Assembly (NCBI GenBank): GCA_031979385.1
Contig: DALZEF010000008.1
Location: forward strand, 73,467-137,466
Length of the DNA: 64,000 nt
Source: Timonella sp031979385
GTDB lineage: Bacteria > Actinomycetota > Actinomycetes > Actinomycetales > Cellulomonadaceae
Direction: 5' to 3'
The notes under the pieces are model-generated. The model saw only the letters and a list, made by a program, of their open reading frames with translations, was not told the origin of the DNA and made no database searches. Both the position numbers and the translations under genes were made by a program. This document shows positions 42,681 to 51,040 of this stretch, in pieces. Numbering within the stretch: position 1 is the stretch's first letter; each line of letters starts with the position of its first letter.

Positions 42681-43610
42681 GTGCGCATCGACGTTATCTC
42701 GATCTTCCCGCAGTTCTTTGACGCGCTCGGCCTGTCCCTTTTCGGTAAGGCCACCGACAGCGGGCTACTCGGATTCAGTGCACACGATCTACGTGAGTGG
42801 GCGACCGATAGGCACCGTTCTGTCGATGACACTCCGGCTGGCGGCGGGGCGGGAATGGTCATGAAGGCCGACGTGTGGGGCAGGGCTCTCGATGAGGTGT
42901 TCGCTGAGCCCGTAACTCCTGGTGCAGTCTTGGCCGATAGCTCCGAGGACGTGAGTGTTGCCGCTTTTGATATGGTGTCCGGCACCGACTCGTTGGACGG
43001 AACTGAAACTGTGTCTGAGACTGCCACGGGCAGCGGTGGATGAGCACCACGCCGGGTCCTTGTGATTCCCACGCCATCCGGAGAAACGTTCACGCAACGT
43101 GTTGCAGAGGATCTCGCCCACGCAGACCACCTCGTCTTCGCGTGTGGACGCTACGAGGGCATCGACTCCCGCGTCGCCGAGCACTACCGCGAATCAGACG
43201 TCGAAGTCCGCGAACTGTCCATAGGAGACTACGTACTCAACGGTGGGGAAGTGGCCTCGATCGTCATGATTGAAGCAGTCGTGCGCCTCATTCCAGGATT
43301 CATGGGCAATCCAGAATCACTCGTCGAGGAATCACACGGAGCGGCAGGACTCCTCGAATATCCCGTGTACACGCGCCCCGCGAACTGGAACGAACGCGAC
43401 ATTCCGCAGATACTCATGAGCGGCCACCACGCCAACATTGCCCGTTGGCGCCGGGAACGTGCCTTCGACAAGACGATGGCCCGCCGCCCAGACATGATCG
43501 AAGCGTTGAAACCAGAACAACTCGACAAGAAGGACCGAGCCTACCTGCAGGCAGCAGGCTGGCGCCGCCAGCCGAACGGCAACTACCTACGCCCGCTGGA
43601 GGGCGAGTAG
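42681..43610 (+). pseudogene. trmD: trmD, tRNA (guanine-N1)-methyltransferase, interrupted by in-frame TGA
   Basis: TrmD methylates G37 of tRNAs and is usually essential. The 5' part (42681-43043) encodes MRIDVISIFPQFFDALGLSL, WATDRHRSVDDTPAGGGAG and DVWGRALDEV, then a Ser/Thr/Asp-rich variable insert, and ends at TGA 43041-43043. The same frame continues as APRRVLVIPTPSGETF, FACGRYEGIDSRV, ELSIGDYVLNGGE and YTRPANWNERDIP to 43610. No frameshift is needed; one stop codon alone breaks the gene. The break falls inside the variable insert, before the SAM-binding knot. It may be a sequencing error, a real mutation, stop readthrough or re-initiation at GTG 43062. The start is GTG with GAGG upstream; the gene sits between rimM and rplS as expected. 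Confidence 0.85.
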
Positions 43611-43865
43611 GCGCTGGCGGGCGGCAGGATCGTCGGGAATCTCAGTGGCCAAGAGTGACCAACGCTACGGACTTACCGGCCCGAGCGTGATGGCGCATGA
43701 CGGCGCGAATATGCCAGAATAGATCCTTGGTGTGTGTTCATGGAATCTGCCATGGGGGACTCCGCGGAACGCAAACACGCCACCCAATCGATGAAAATCG
43801 GGACCACCCCACGCTGGGTGGCCCATTATGTCGTGCCTGACCTGTGGCAGGACGAGGAGAATCAC

Positions 43866-44222
43866 ATGCAGAAGCTGGACTTCGTTACCGAGGGTGCCCT
43901 GCGCACCGACATCCCTGCGTTCCGTGCGGGTGACACCGTCAAGGTCAACGTAAAGGTCGTTGAAGGTAACCGTTCGCGTATCCAGGCATTCCAAGGCGTT
44001 GTCATCGCACGTGTTGGCGGCGGAATCGGTGAGACCTTCACCGTGCGCAAGATCAGCTTTGGTACCGGTGTTGAGCGTACTTTCCCGCTCCACGCACCAA
44101 CCATCGAGTCGATCGAGGTCATCACCCGCGGTGCCGTTCGCCGCGCGAAGCTGTACTACCTCCGTGGTCTTCAGGGTAAGAAGGCTAAGATCAAGGAAAA
44201 GCGCGACAACACCGCTAAGTGA
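43866..44222 (+). CDS. rplS: 50S ribosomal protein L19
   Basis: A large-subunit protein at the subunit interface. The 118-residue product starts MQKLDFVTEGALRTDIPAFR and has GDTVKVNVKVVEGNRSRIQ, FQGVVIAR and the C-terminal RAKLYYLRGLQGKKAKIKEK, all L19 features. The ATG at 43866 is preceded by GGAG; the longer in-frame start at 43734 would translate a leader. The 120-base leader contains CCACCCCA/TGGGTGG pairing and may be an autoregulatory L19 leader, but that is only suggested by shape. A strong terminator follows. Confidence 0.97.
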   Translation: MQKLDFVTEGALRTDIPAFRAGDTVKVNVKVVEGNRSRIQAFQGVVIARVGGGIGETFTVRKISFGTGVERTFPLHAPTIESIEVITRGAVRRAKLYYLRGLQGKKAKIKEKRDNTAK

Positions 44223-44258
44223 TCTAAACTGCCGCTGATTCTTGAGCGGTGGAACGTG

Positions 44259-44290
44259 AAGGGGCAGCCGCCTGTGCGGCTGCCCCTTTT
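44259..44290 (+). terminator. terminator after rplS
   Basis: AAGGGGCAGCCGC and GCGGCTGCCCCTT form a perfect 13-base stem with a 4-base loop and run into TTTT. The rest of the gene-free stretch 44223-44542 shows only a possible -10 (TAAGAT) before lepB. Confidence 0.88.
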
Positions 44291-44542
44291 GCGTGCCCCG
44301 TGTTTGGCGTGGCACCTCAAAGATGGATGCGTCGACGGGGCGGTTTTGATCCTGAGACATGGTTTTTGTGTGCGCCTCCGGGCCAATTTGACCCCATCGA
44401 AACTCGATAGAGAAACCCGATGTGAAGAATGCGTACACGTCGGTGGACGTTCCCACTGATGCGCCGGGTAATCGGCGTAAGATACTTTGATGGTGCCATC
44501 ACGAGTGGTGCCGCCAATCTTTGACACCGACAGGAAGCCCGC

Positions 44543-45262
44543 GTGAGCGAACAGCAGATCCCCGCCGAGAGCGAAGAAGAACACACGCCGAAGAAGGGAT
44601 CAATCCTTCGCGAGACCGCGATCATCCTCGTCAGCGCGCTGGTTCTGTCATGGTTGCTCAAAACCTTCCTGGTGCAGGCCTTCTATATTCCAAGCGGTTC
44701 TATGGAGGACACACTCCAAGAGAACGACCGGATCCTCGTGTCCAAGATGGTTCCGGATGTGTTCGACATCCATCATGGTGACATCGTGGTGTTCAAGGAC
44801 CCCGGTGGGTGGCTCGGTTACAACGTATACGAGGAAGACACGGGTCCTCAGGCGGCTCTTCGCAAAGGGTTGACCTTCATCGGGATCTTGCCGCAGGATG
44901 CCGGTTCGCACCTGGTCAAGCGTGTCATCGGAATGCCGGGAGACACGGTGAAATGCTGTGACGCAGACGGCAAACTCACTGTCAACGGCGTTGCCATTGA
45001 TGAGACCGCCTACCTCAAGGAGGGCGAGGCACCCTCGCACATGGACTTCGAGGTTGAGGTCCCCGACAACGCCCTGTGGCTGATGGGCGACAACCGCTCT
45101 GGCTCGGCCGATTCACGAGCCAACCTTGGTGGACCGGGCGGTGGATTCGTGCCGATCGACAACGTTGTGGGCACAGCCTTTGTGAAAGTGTGGCCGTGGG
45201 AACGCGCCGGCTGGCTCAAGAACCCAGGGGATGTGTTCGAGGACGTTCCAAAGGGCCAGTGA
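44543..45262 (+). CDS. lepB: signal peptidase I
   Basis: Cleaves signal peptides of exported proteins at the outer face of the membrane. The 239-residue product has one N-terminal membrane segment (ETAIILVSALVLSWLLKTFL), the catalytic serine in YIPSGSMEDTL (Ser53), the general-base lysine in VKRVIGMPGD (Lys126) and the box E motif LMGDNRSGSADSR. The cytoplasmic N-terminus is acidic and short. The GTG start follows CAGGAAG. Its position between rplS and rnhB is typical of actinobacteria. Confidence 0.95.
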   Translation: MSEQQIPAESEEEHTPKKGSILRETAIILVSALVLSWLLKTFLVQAFYIPSGSMEDTLQENDRILVSKMVPDVFDIHHGDIVVFKDPGGWLGYNVYEEDTGPQAALRKGLTFIGILPQDAGSHLVKRVIGMPGDTVKCCDADGKLTVNGVAIDETAYLKEGEAPSHMDFEVEVPDNALWLMGDNRSGSADSRANLGGPGGGFVPIDNVVGTAFVKVWPWERAGWLKNPGDVFEDVPKGQ

Positions 45263-45350
45263 AAGTAGCGGGCATACGCCGACACCAACGCCATGAGCCG
45301 TACCCACTCGTTCATTACCACCCCACACGCGAAAGTTTCATGAAACGACT

Positions 45351-46202
45351 ATGAACCTTGATGTCGCAGAGAACTACCTCTTCCAGGTCACTCCAAGCCA
45401 GGAGGACGAGGCGCGGCAACTCATTGTAAAAAAGCATGAGGCCGCATTGGCCCGTAAAGCGAAGAACGGCTCGAAACAACGCGTGTTCGCGGACCTGACC
45501 CATGAACGTTCGCTGCTGGAACGTGGTGCTCGTTTGGTGGCGGGTATGGATGAGGTGGGGCGTGGTGCCCTGGCAGGCCCGGTCGTTGTCGGCGTATGTG
45601 TGGTCGACACGGCGACGGTCGACCCGCCTCTCGGCCTCACCGACTCCAAACTGATCGCTACAGACTTGCGTGATGCATATGTGCCGCTGATTCGCGGATG
45701 GGCGAGGGACCATGCGGTGGGTTCGGCATCGGCGGATGAGATCGATGAGCTGGGCATCATCGGCGCTCTGCGTGTGGCCGGACAGCGGGCTCTGGCATCC
45801 GTTGAAGCGCGGATTGGCCCCGTGGATACGGTTTTGTTGGATGGTTCGCATGACTGGCTCACTGAACCGGAGCAGGACCTGTTCTCGCTGATGGAGGGTC
45901 CGACGCATGCACCTGTCACCGGCTATACACAGCCGCGGGTTGTGACCCGGGTCAAGGCCGACATTGCGTGTGCTGCAGTGTCGGGTGCTTCGGTTCTGGC
46001 GAAGGTCGCACGAGACCGCCTCATGTCTGAACTCGACCGCGAATTTCCGCAATTCGGTTGGGCAACGAATAAGGGGTATGGTTCCTCTGGTCATAATCTT
46101 GCGTTGGCTACGGGCGGTCCAGTGAAGTACCACCGCCGCAGTTGGAATCTGCCGATTCTGACTACTACACACGAGGAAGAAGAAGGGCTCGGGACACTAT
46201 GA
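45351..46202 (+). CDS. rnhB: ribonuclease HII
   Basis: Removes RNA from RNA-DNA hybrids and misincorporated ribonucleotides from DNA. The conserved core begins VAGMDEVGRGALAGPVVVG (Asp-Glu pair of the active site) near residue 65, with LTDSKLI, VKADIACAAVSGASVLAKV and GYGSSGHNLAL after. The 283-residue reading includes an N-terminal extension of about 60 residues, longer than usual; a GTG at 45480 just before the core is an alternative start. A tiny frame ATG-AAA-CGA-CTA-TGA overlaps the 45351 start, which could couple its translation. The stop overlaps the DUF2469 start by four bases. Confidence 0.94.
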   Translation: MNLDVAENYLFQVTPSQEDEARQLIVKKHEAALARKAKNGSKQRVFADLTHERSLLERGARLVAGMDEVGRGALAGPVVVGVCVVDTATVDPPLGLTDSKLIATDLRDAYVPLIRGWARDHAVGSASADEIDELGIIGALRVAGQRALASVEARIGPVDTVLLDGSHDWLTEPEQDLFSLMEGPTHAPVTGYTQPRVVTRVKADIACAAVSGASVLAKVARDRLMSELDREFPQFGWATNKGYGSSGHNLALATGGPVKYHRRSWNLPILTTTHEEEEGLGTL

Positions 46203-46498
46203 GTGCTGCTGACCTTGAAAACTATGAGAATGACATGGAACTCGCGCTGTACCGCGAGTATCGGGATGTCGTTCAGTTGTTCTCGTACGTGGTTGAGACC
46301 GAACGCAGGTTCTACCTGGCGAACAGGGTGGACTTGCAAGTACGTTCCGCCGCAGGTGAAGTCTATTTTGAGGTGCACCTGCAGGATGCGTGGGTGTGGG
46401 ATGTGTACCGGTCCAAGCGGTTCGTGAAGTCAGTGCGAGTGGTGACGTTCAAGGACGTGAACGTTGAAGAACTCTCGCGTGAGGAACTGTCCATCTAA
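46199..46498 (+). CDS. DUF2469 protein
   Basis: A 99-residue protein of the actinobacterial DUF2469 family, function unknown, regularly found between rnhB and yraN. It starts MSAADLENYENDMELALYRE and contains QLFSYVVETERRFYLANRV and the acidic-basic segment AWVWDVYRSKRFVKSVRVVTF, all highly conserved in the family. ATG at 46199 forms an ATGA overlap with rnhB; an upstream in-frame ATG at 46142 lies inside rnhB and is rejected. The tight coupling suggests a shared role with RNase HII or simple operon history. Confidence 0.93.
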   Translation: MSAADLENYENDMELALYREYRDVVQLFSYVVETERRFYLANRVDLQVRSAAGEVYFEVHLQDAWVWDVYRSKRFVKSVRVVTFKDVNVEELSREELSI

Positions 46499-46640
46499 TT
46501 TTATTGGCGACGAATCGTCCGGTATGTTGTTGGCTCACCCACTTGGGTGGCGTGTTTCCCCAAGCGTTTCCACCGTGTTGAGCAGTCAAGTTATCCACGG
46601 GTCGAGCCGAGGTTTTATCTGATGGTCGTGTCCTTTAGCG

Positions 46641-47069
46641 ATGCTGGAGGACATGACCATCACTTCTGTTTCAACTGATCAGCCTTTGAACCGCCAGGAA
46701 ATCGGCGCATTCGGCGAGGAGCTTGCCTGTCGTTTCCTCACGGAAAAGGGTTTCGAGGTGCTGACACGCAACTGGAGGCCTCGCACAGAGCATGTGCGCG
46801 GGGAACTGGATATTGTCGCGCGCGACGGAAACTCCCTAGTGTTCTGCGAGGTCAAGACGCGGACATCCCAGATCATGGGTTCACCCTTCCATGCGATTGA
46901 TGGACGTAAGGTTGGCGCGCTGCGGAAACTCGCAGCAGCCTGGCTTTCTGGCCAAGACCAGAGCTTTGAAACGGTCAGAATCGATGCCATAGGCGTTCGA
47001 CTGAAACTCGATGCCACGCGGAGGCGGGTTGTCGCTGCACGGGTTGAACATCTGATGGCGGTGGCGTGA
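46641..47069 (+). CDS. UPF0102 / YraN-family endonuclease-like protein
   Basis: A protein of about 142 residues of the YraN family, which shares the Holliday-junction resolvase/restriction-endonuclease fold. GAFGEELACRFLTEKGFEVL opens the domain; RGELDIVARDGNSLVFCEVK holds the likely metal-binding Asp...Glu-x-Lys set. The biochemical role is unproven. Either ATG 46641 or ATG 46653 may be the start; GGAGG lies only two bases before the second. Its stop overlaps the next gene, and the yraN-yifB-dprA order is conserved. Confidence 0.9.
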   Translation: MLEDMTITSVSTDQPLNRQEIGAFGEELACRFLTEKGFEVLTRNWRPRTEHVRGELDIVARDGNSLVFCEVKTRTSQIMGSPFHAIDGRKVGALRKLAAAWLSGQDQSFETVRIDAIGVRLKLDATRRRVVAARVEHLMAVA

Positions 47070-48610
47070 TGGGGTTGGGACAGTCTAGTTCTATCGCGCT
47101 CGTTGGCCTGCAGGGATATCAGGTTGCGATCGAATCCCATCTGACCAGTGCACTGCCGAACTTCACGATCGTTGGGTTGCCCGATGCCTCTCTCAATGAG
47201 GCAAAGGATCGAGTTCGCGCTGCTATCGCAACGACCGGCTTCGATTTTCCGGCCCGGAAGGTCACCATCAATCTTGCACCTGCCTCGTTACCCAAATCTG
47301 GACCATCGTTTGATGTCGCGATTGCCCTTGCGGTCTTGGATTCAGCGGGTGTCCTACCCAACCGCGTGGACGCGGCAACGGTGTTCCTTGGAGAACTAGG
47401 GCTTGACGGGCGAGTTCATGAGGTCTTGGGAGTGTTGCCCGCGGTGGCGGCGGCGCGTGCCACAGGATTCAAGCGCGCGGTTGTGCCGGTCGGGAACCGC
47501 CGGGAGGCTGAACTCATAGACGGCATCGAGGTCATTGGGATCGAACATCTGGCGCAGGCTGCTGCGCTGTGTGGGGCGGAAGTGCCCGTACCGCAGTTGA
47601 TGTCGCGATCTGGTGCGCGAACAACGCCGGGTTCAACGTTGCCCGCCGCATCCGGCGACATGCGTGAGGTTCTGGGGCAACAAACTGCCAAGTTCGCACT
47701 CGAACTGGCTGCAGCAGGCGGACACAACGTGTTCATGGTGGGGCCGCCAGGAACAGGCAAGACAATGCTGGCCTCGAGACTGCCGACTATCTTGCCGGAA
47801 CTCACGAGCAGCGAGGCATTGGAGGTCGCGTCGATTCACTCCGTGGGCGGCCTCTTCGATCCCGCAGGTGGATTATCTACGACACCGCCTTTCGAGAGTC
47901 CACATCACACTGCCACAGGGGCGGCAATCATTGGAGGTGGCAGCGGACGTGTAAAGCCCGGTGCCATCTCGCGCGCACATAGGGGAGTGCTCTTCCTTGA
48001 TGAGGCACCGGAGTTCTCGGCTCGAGTGTTGCAGACCCTGCGCCAACCACTCGAGAGTGGTGCCGTTGCCATCAGCAGGGCGTCCGGCACAGCAACGTTT
48101 CCGGCACGGTTCCAACTGGTGGCAGCGGCCAATCCCTGTCCGTGCGGAAACGCACACGGCGATGGACGGAACTGCGTGTGCACAGCCCTTCATAAACGGC
48201 GCTATATGCAGCGGCTTTCAGGTCCACTCATGGACCGAATCGATATCCAGATTCAGGTCTTACAACTGGTCCCAGGTGCTGCAAGCACTAGGGAATCAGA
48301 ATCCTCTGCGGTCATCCGGGCGCGGGTTCAGGCCGCGCGTGCCGCAGCGGCACATCGGTTGAGGGACACGGGATGGAATACCAACCGAGAGGTCCCTGGA
48401 TCATGGATACGAGGCGTGCTTGGTTCACACAATCCGTGTCTGACCTTCGTCAACAAAGCGGTTGAGAAAGGAACGCTGACGATGCGTGGCGCGGATCGAG
48501 TGCTTCGCGTTGCATGGACCCTTGCCGATCTATCTGGGCGGACAACACCTACTGTTGATGATGTGCATCAAGCGTTGACGATGCGGGTTCTTTCGGGGGT
48601 GTCTCTATGA
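47069..48610 (+). CDS. YifB/ComM-family Mg-chelatase-like AAA+ ATPase
   Basis: A 513-residue AAA+ protein. The N-terminal domain (LQGYQVAIESHLTSALPNFT and IVGLPDASLNEAKDRVRAAI) resembles the Lon-S16 protease-like fold; the ATPase core has MVGPPGTGKTMLASRL (Walker A) and GVLFLDEAPEF (Walker B). A C-terminal Mg-chelatase-type domain follows, with NPCPCG before it. ComM is a branch-migration helicase needed for natural transformation in some bacteria. It begins in a TGATG overlap with yraN and overlaps dprA by four bases, so the three are one translational unit. Confidence 0.93.
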   Translation: MGLGQSSSIALVGLQGYQVAIESHLTSALPNFTIVGLPDASLNEAKDRVRAAIATTGFDFPARKVTINLAPASLPKSGPSFDVAIALAVLDSAGVLPNRVDAATVFLGELGLDGRVHEVLGVLPAVAAARATGFKRAVVPVGNRREAELIDGIEVIGIEHLAQAAALCGAEVPVPQLMSRSGARTTPGSTLPAASGDMREVLGQQTAKFALELAAAGGHNVFMVGPPGTGKTMLASRLPTILPELTSSEALEVASIHSVGGLFDPAGGLSTTPPFESPHHTATGAAIIGGGSGRVKPGAISRAHRGVLFLDEAPEFSARVLQTLRQPLESGAVAISRASGTATFPARFQLVAAANPCPCGNAHGDGRNCVCTALHKRRYMQRLSGPLMDRIDIQIQVLQLVPGAASTRESESSAVIRARVQAARAAAAHRLRDTGWNTNREVPGSWIRGVLGSHNPCLTFVNKAVEKGTLTMRGADRVLRVAWTLADLSGRTTPTVDDVHQALTMRVLSGVSL

Positions 48611-49782
48611 GCGGCGATATGCTGGAGCGCGATGCAGCAATGTTCTGGGCTGCCGTCACAGAACCAAATGACCATATCGCTGGTCTTCTGGTCTCTCGCC
48701 TTGGACCTGCTGAAGCTCGGAAGTGGCTATCTGCGACAGGAACTCGCTCCGATGCGATCAGCGACGCAACCGTGGATCGGCTAGGCCTGTCTGGAGAGAT
48801 GGGAGCCAGGCGCCTTGCCACTGCGGTTGCGCGCTGGAACACCCGCCGCGACACCATCGACACCCGGGAACTGAGGCGACGTACCGAACTCCTAGGCGCT
48901 CGGTTCATCATCCCCTGTGATGCGGAATGGCCGCAGCAGTTGGCTGACTTGGGTCCGGGTGCGCCGTCGGGGTTGTGGGTGCGTGGGGATGCGACGGTGG
49001 TGGCGAAGAGTGGCTATGGTGCAGCGATCGTTGGTGCGCGGGCTGCGACCGCCTATGGCGAGACGGTGACTGCGATGCTTGTGTCACGCATGGCCGAGCG
49101 GGGACTCACTGTTGTGTCTGGGGGAGCATTTGGCATCGATGCATGTGCCCACCAATGTGCACTACGCATGCAAACACCGACTATTGCGGTGCTTGCAGGA
49201 GGTATCGATCAACTCTATCCGGCTGCGAACTCTGATCTATTGCGCGCCATCGAGTCATCTGGCGGCGCGTTGGTGAGCGAGAGTGCCCCGGGCAGCACTC
49301 CGATGAAATCGAGGTTCTTGTCGCGTAATCGGTTGATTGCAGCTCTTAGTGGCTCCACCGTTGTGGTCGAAGCCGCGTGGCGGTCAGGCTCGCTCTCCAC
49401 GGCGAACCATGCGTTGGAACTCGGACGTCCAGTGGGCGTGGTTCCAGGGCCGATTACCTCGGCGCAGAGTGCGGGTTGTCATCGGTTGTTGCGGGAGAGT
49501 CCGGCTGAGGTTCTATCGACACCGGAAGACGTGGTCGACCTTGTTCCAGGACAGCCTAAGGTCCAGGCTCAGGCGGGCAGTGGTTCCAGAACGGATGCGG
49601 AACAGTTTGATCCGATGGAACTCAGAGTGCTCGATGGCCTCAAGCGGAGCACGCCTGTGTCAGTTGACGATCTGTGTGTGGCATCGGGGTTGGCTCCAGC
49701 GGAGGTGCTGATGACACTCTCTAAGCTTGAGTTTCGCGGTGTGATCCAACAGGATCTACGTGGCTGGCACCGGAACAGGTAA
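48607..49782 (+). CDS. dprA: DNA-processing protein DprA
   Basis: Loads RecA on incoming single-stranded DNA during transformation and is widely conserved even in non-competent species. The 391-residue protein has the Rossmann-like core with AAIVGARAATAYGE, VVSGGAFGIDACAHQ, AVLAGGIDQLYPAAN and RFLSRNRLIAALS, followed by VVEAAWRSGSLSTANHALE and a C-terminal winged-helix-like segment (VSVDDLCVASGLAPAEVL). An N-terminal helical region precedes the core. It overlaps the YifB gene as ATGA. Confidence 0.94.
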   Translation: MSGDMLERDAAMFWAAVTEPNDHIAGLLVSRLGPAEARKWLSATGTRSDAISDATVDRLGLSGEMGARRLATAVARWNTRRDTIDTRELRRRTELLGARFIIPCDAEWPQQLADLGPGAPSGLWVRGDATVVAKSGYGAAIVGARAATAYGETVTAMLVSRMAERGLTVVSGGAFGIDACAHQCALRMQTPTIAVLAGGIDQLYPAANSDLLRAIESSGGALVSESAPGSTPMKSRFLSRNRLIAALSGSTVVVEAAWRSGSLSTANHALELGRPVGVVPGPITSAQSAGCHRLLRESPAEVLSTPEDVVDLVPGQPKVQAQAGSGSRTDAEQFDPMELRVLDGLKRSTPVSVDDLCVASGLAPAEVLMTLSKLEFRGVIQQDLRGWHRNR

Positions 49783-50094
49783 GCCCTGTTACAGAGAGTG
49801 GGTCATTGTTATAGAACCGTAATCAAGTGCGTCGATGTGAATGTTTTGCGGGCAAAATGCCGTTATTCTCGGCGATACCGTCAAGGATGCTCAATATATG
49901 AGACATTAACCTATGAATCCTAGCCACAAGCGGGGGTATGGGGACTGGTGCAGGGGGTGAAATTCCCCTATAGTCGAGACTGTTGCGCATGGGCCTGCCG
50001 ATTAGAAGGGTAATCCGATCGCATTGGTGCTGGTAGAAAACGCACACACGGCTTGAACGCAGGAATGTGAATATCTTGTAAGGGAGGTGTTCAA
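49783..50094 (+). other. structured non-coding region upstream of xerC
   Basis: No gene fits this 312-base stretch. Between about 49935 and 50025 it is rich in paired segments: AGGGG-N8-CCCCT near 49952-49968, AGTC-GA-GACT near 49971-49980, GCAGG (about 49950) with CCTGC (about 49997), and CGATT with AATCCG after that. The set looks like a multi-branched RNA leader placed before the xerC ribosome site. I could not match it to a known riboswitch. Confidence 0.4.
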
Positions 50095-50988
50095 GTGGAT
50101 TTGGTCATGGATGACTTCGTGAAACACTTGAGCCTTCGTCGAGGATACTCGCAGAACACGTGCCGTGCCTACGCCGCTGACGTGCGCTCGCTCCTGGAGT
50201 TCCTTGCCGAACGAGAGGTCGAGTGGCAATCAGCAACTCTTACAGACCTGAGAGCCTGGCTGGCCCATCTCTCCGAGCACAATGGCTCCCAAGCGACCAT
50301 CGCGCGAAAGGGCGCCGCCGCCCGCGGGTTCTACGGCTGGGCAGCAGATCGTAATCTGGTTGAGGCCGACCCCTCACTACGCCTTCGTACGCCCGCACCA
50401 TCGAGCAGGTTGCCAGAGGTGCTCTCTGTGGCGCAGGCGAATCTGCTGCTTGATCACGCGCAGTTAAGCGCTGCAACCGATGAGCCTCCTGCGCTGCGCA
50501 ACTGGGCCGCAACTGAACTGATGTATTCGTCTGGGTTGCGGGTTTCTGAAGTCTGCGCGCTTGATGTGAACGATCTCAATCTGTCGCAGCGTAGCGCACG
50601 AGTCATCGGTAAGGGCAACAAGGAGCGCGTCGTTCCGCTCGGGCAGCCCGCGACTCATGCTCTCACGATGTGGTTGAGCAAGGGACGCCCTCAACTGGCC
50701 AGCGCCTCCTCCGACAAAGCACTGTTTCTAGGTGCCCGTGGAGGTCGCTGGAACGTCCGATCACTGCGAGAAACTGTGCATCAACTCGCCGCTGGCGCAC
50801 ATGTTCCGGACATCGCACCGCATGCTGTGCGTCATACCGCTGCAACCCACCTCCTTGAGGGCGGCTCGGATCTGCGTACGGTTCAAGAACTTTTGGGGCA
50901 CTCCTCGTTGCAGACCACGCAGCGTTACACGCACGTTACCGTCGAACGTCTCAAACACGCATACCTCACAGCCCATCCTCGCGCCTAA
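50095..50988 (+). CDS. xerC: tyrosine recombinase XerC
   Basis: Resolves chromosome dimers at dif with XerD. The 297-residue product has the N-terminal core-binding SAM-like domain (SLRRGYSQNTCRAYAADV) and a catalytic domain carrying the six family residues: Arg in SSGLRVSEVC, Lys in GKGNKERVVPL, His/Arg in HAVRHTAATHLL, His in LLGHSSLQTTQRYTH and the nucleophilic Tyr in QRYTHVT. GTG at 50095 follows GGGAGGTG at ideal spacing. It lies between dprA and the WhiG-like sigma gene. Confidence 0.92.
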   Translation: MDLVMDDFVKHLSLRRGYSQNTCRAYAADVRSLLEFLAEREVEWQSATLTDLRAWLAHLSEHNGSQATIARKGAAARGFYGWAADRNLVEADPSLRLRTPAPSSRLPEVLSVAQANLLLDHAQLSAATDEPPALRNWAATELMYSSGLRVSEVCALDVNDLNLSQRSARVIGKGNKERVVPLGQPATHALTMWLSKGRPQLASASSDKALFLGARGGRWNVRSLRETVHQLAAGAHVPDIAPHAVRHTAATHLLEGGSDLRTVQELLGHSSLQTTQRYTHVTVERLKHAYLTAHPRA

Positions 50989-51040
50989 CCAACATAAAGC
51001 ACCATCACCCCCGCCAAACCCGTCAACAAAAAGGAACATC

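Noticed and set aside
43040..43273. A frameshifted continuation of trmD beginning ATGAGCACC at 43040
   Set aside because: The frame yields no TrmD-like residues; the conserved C-terminal half is in the original frame, so a frameshift does not explain the break.
5231..46512. Recurring word ATTGGCGACGA (5229, 5951, 17422, 46503 regions)
   Set aside because: Two of four copies are inside coding sequence as ordinary codons, and flanks do not match, so it is probably chance plus codon bias.
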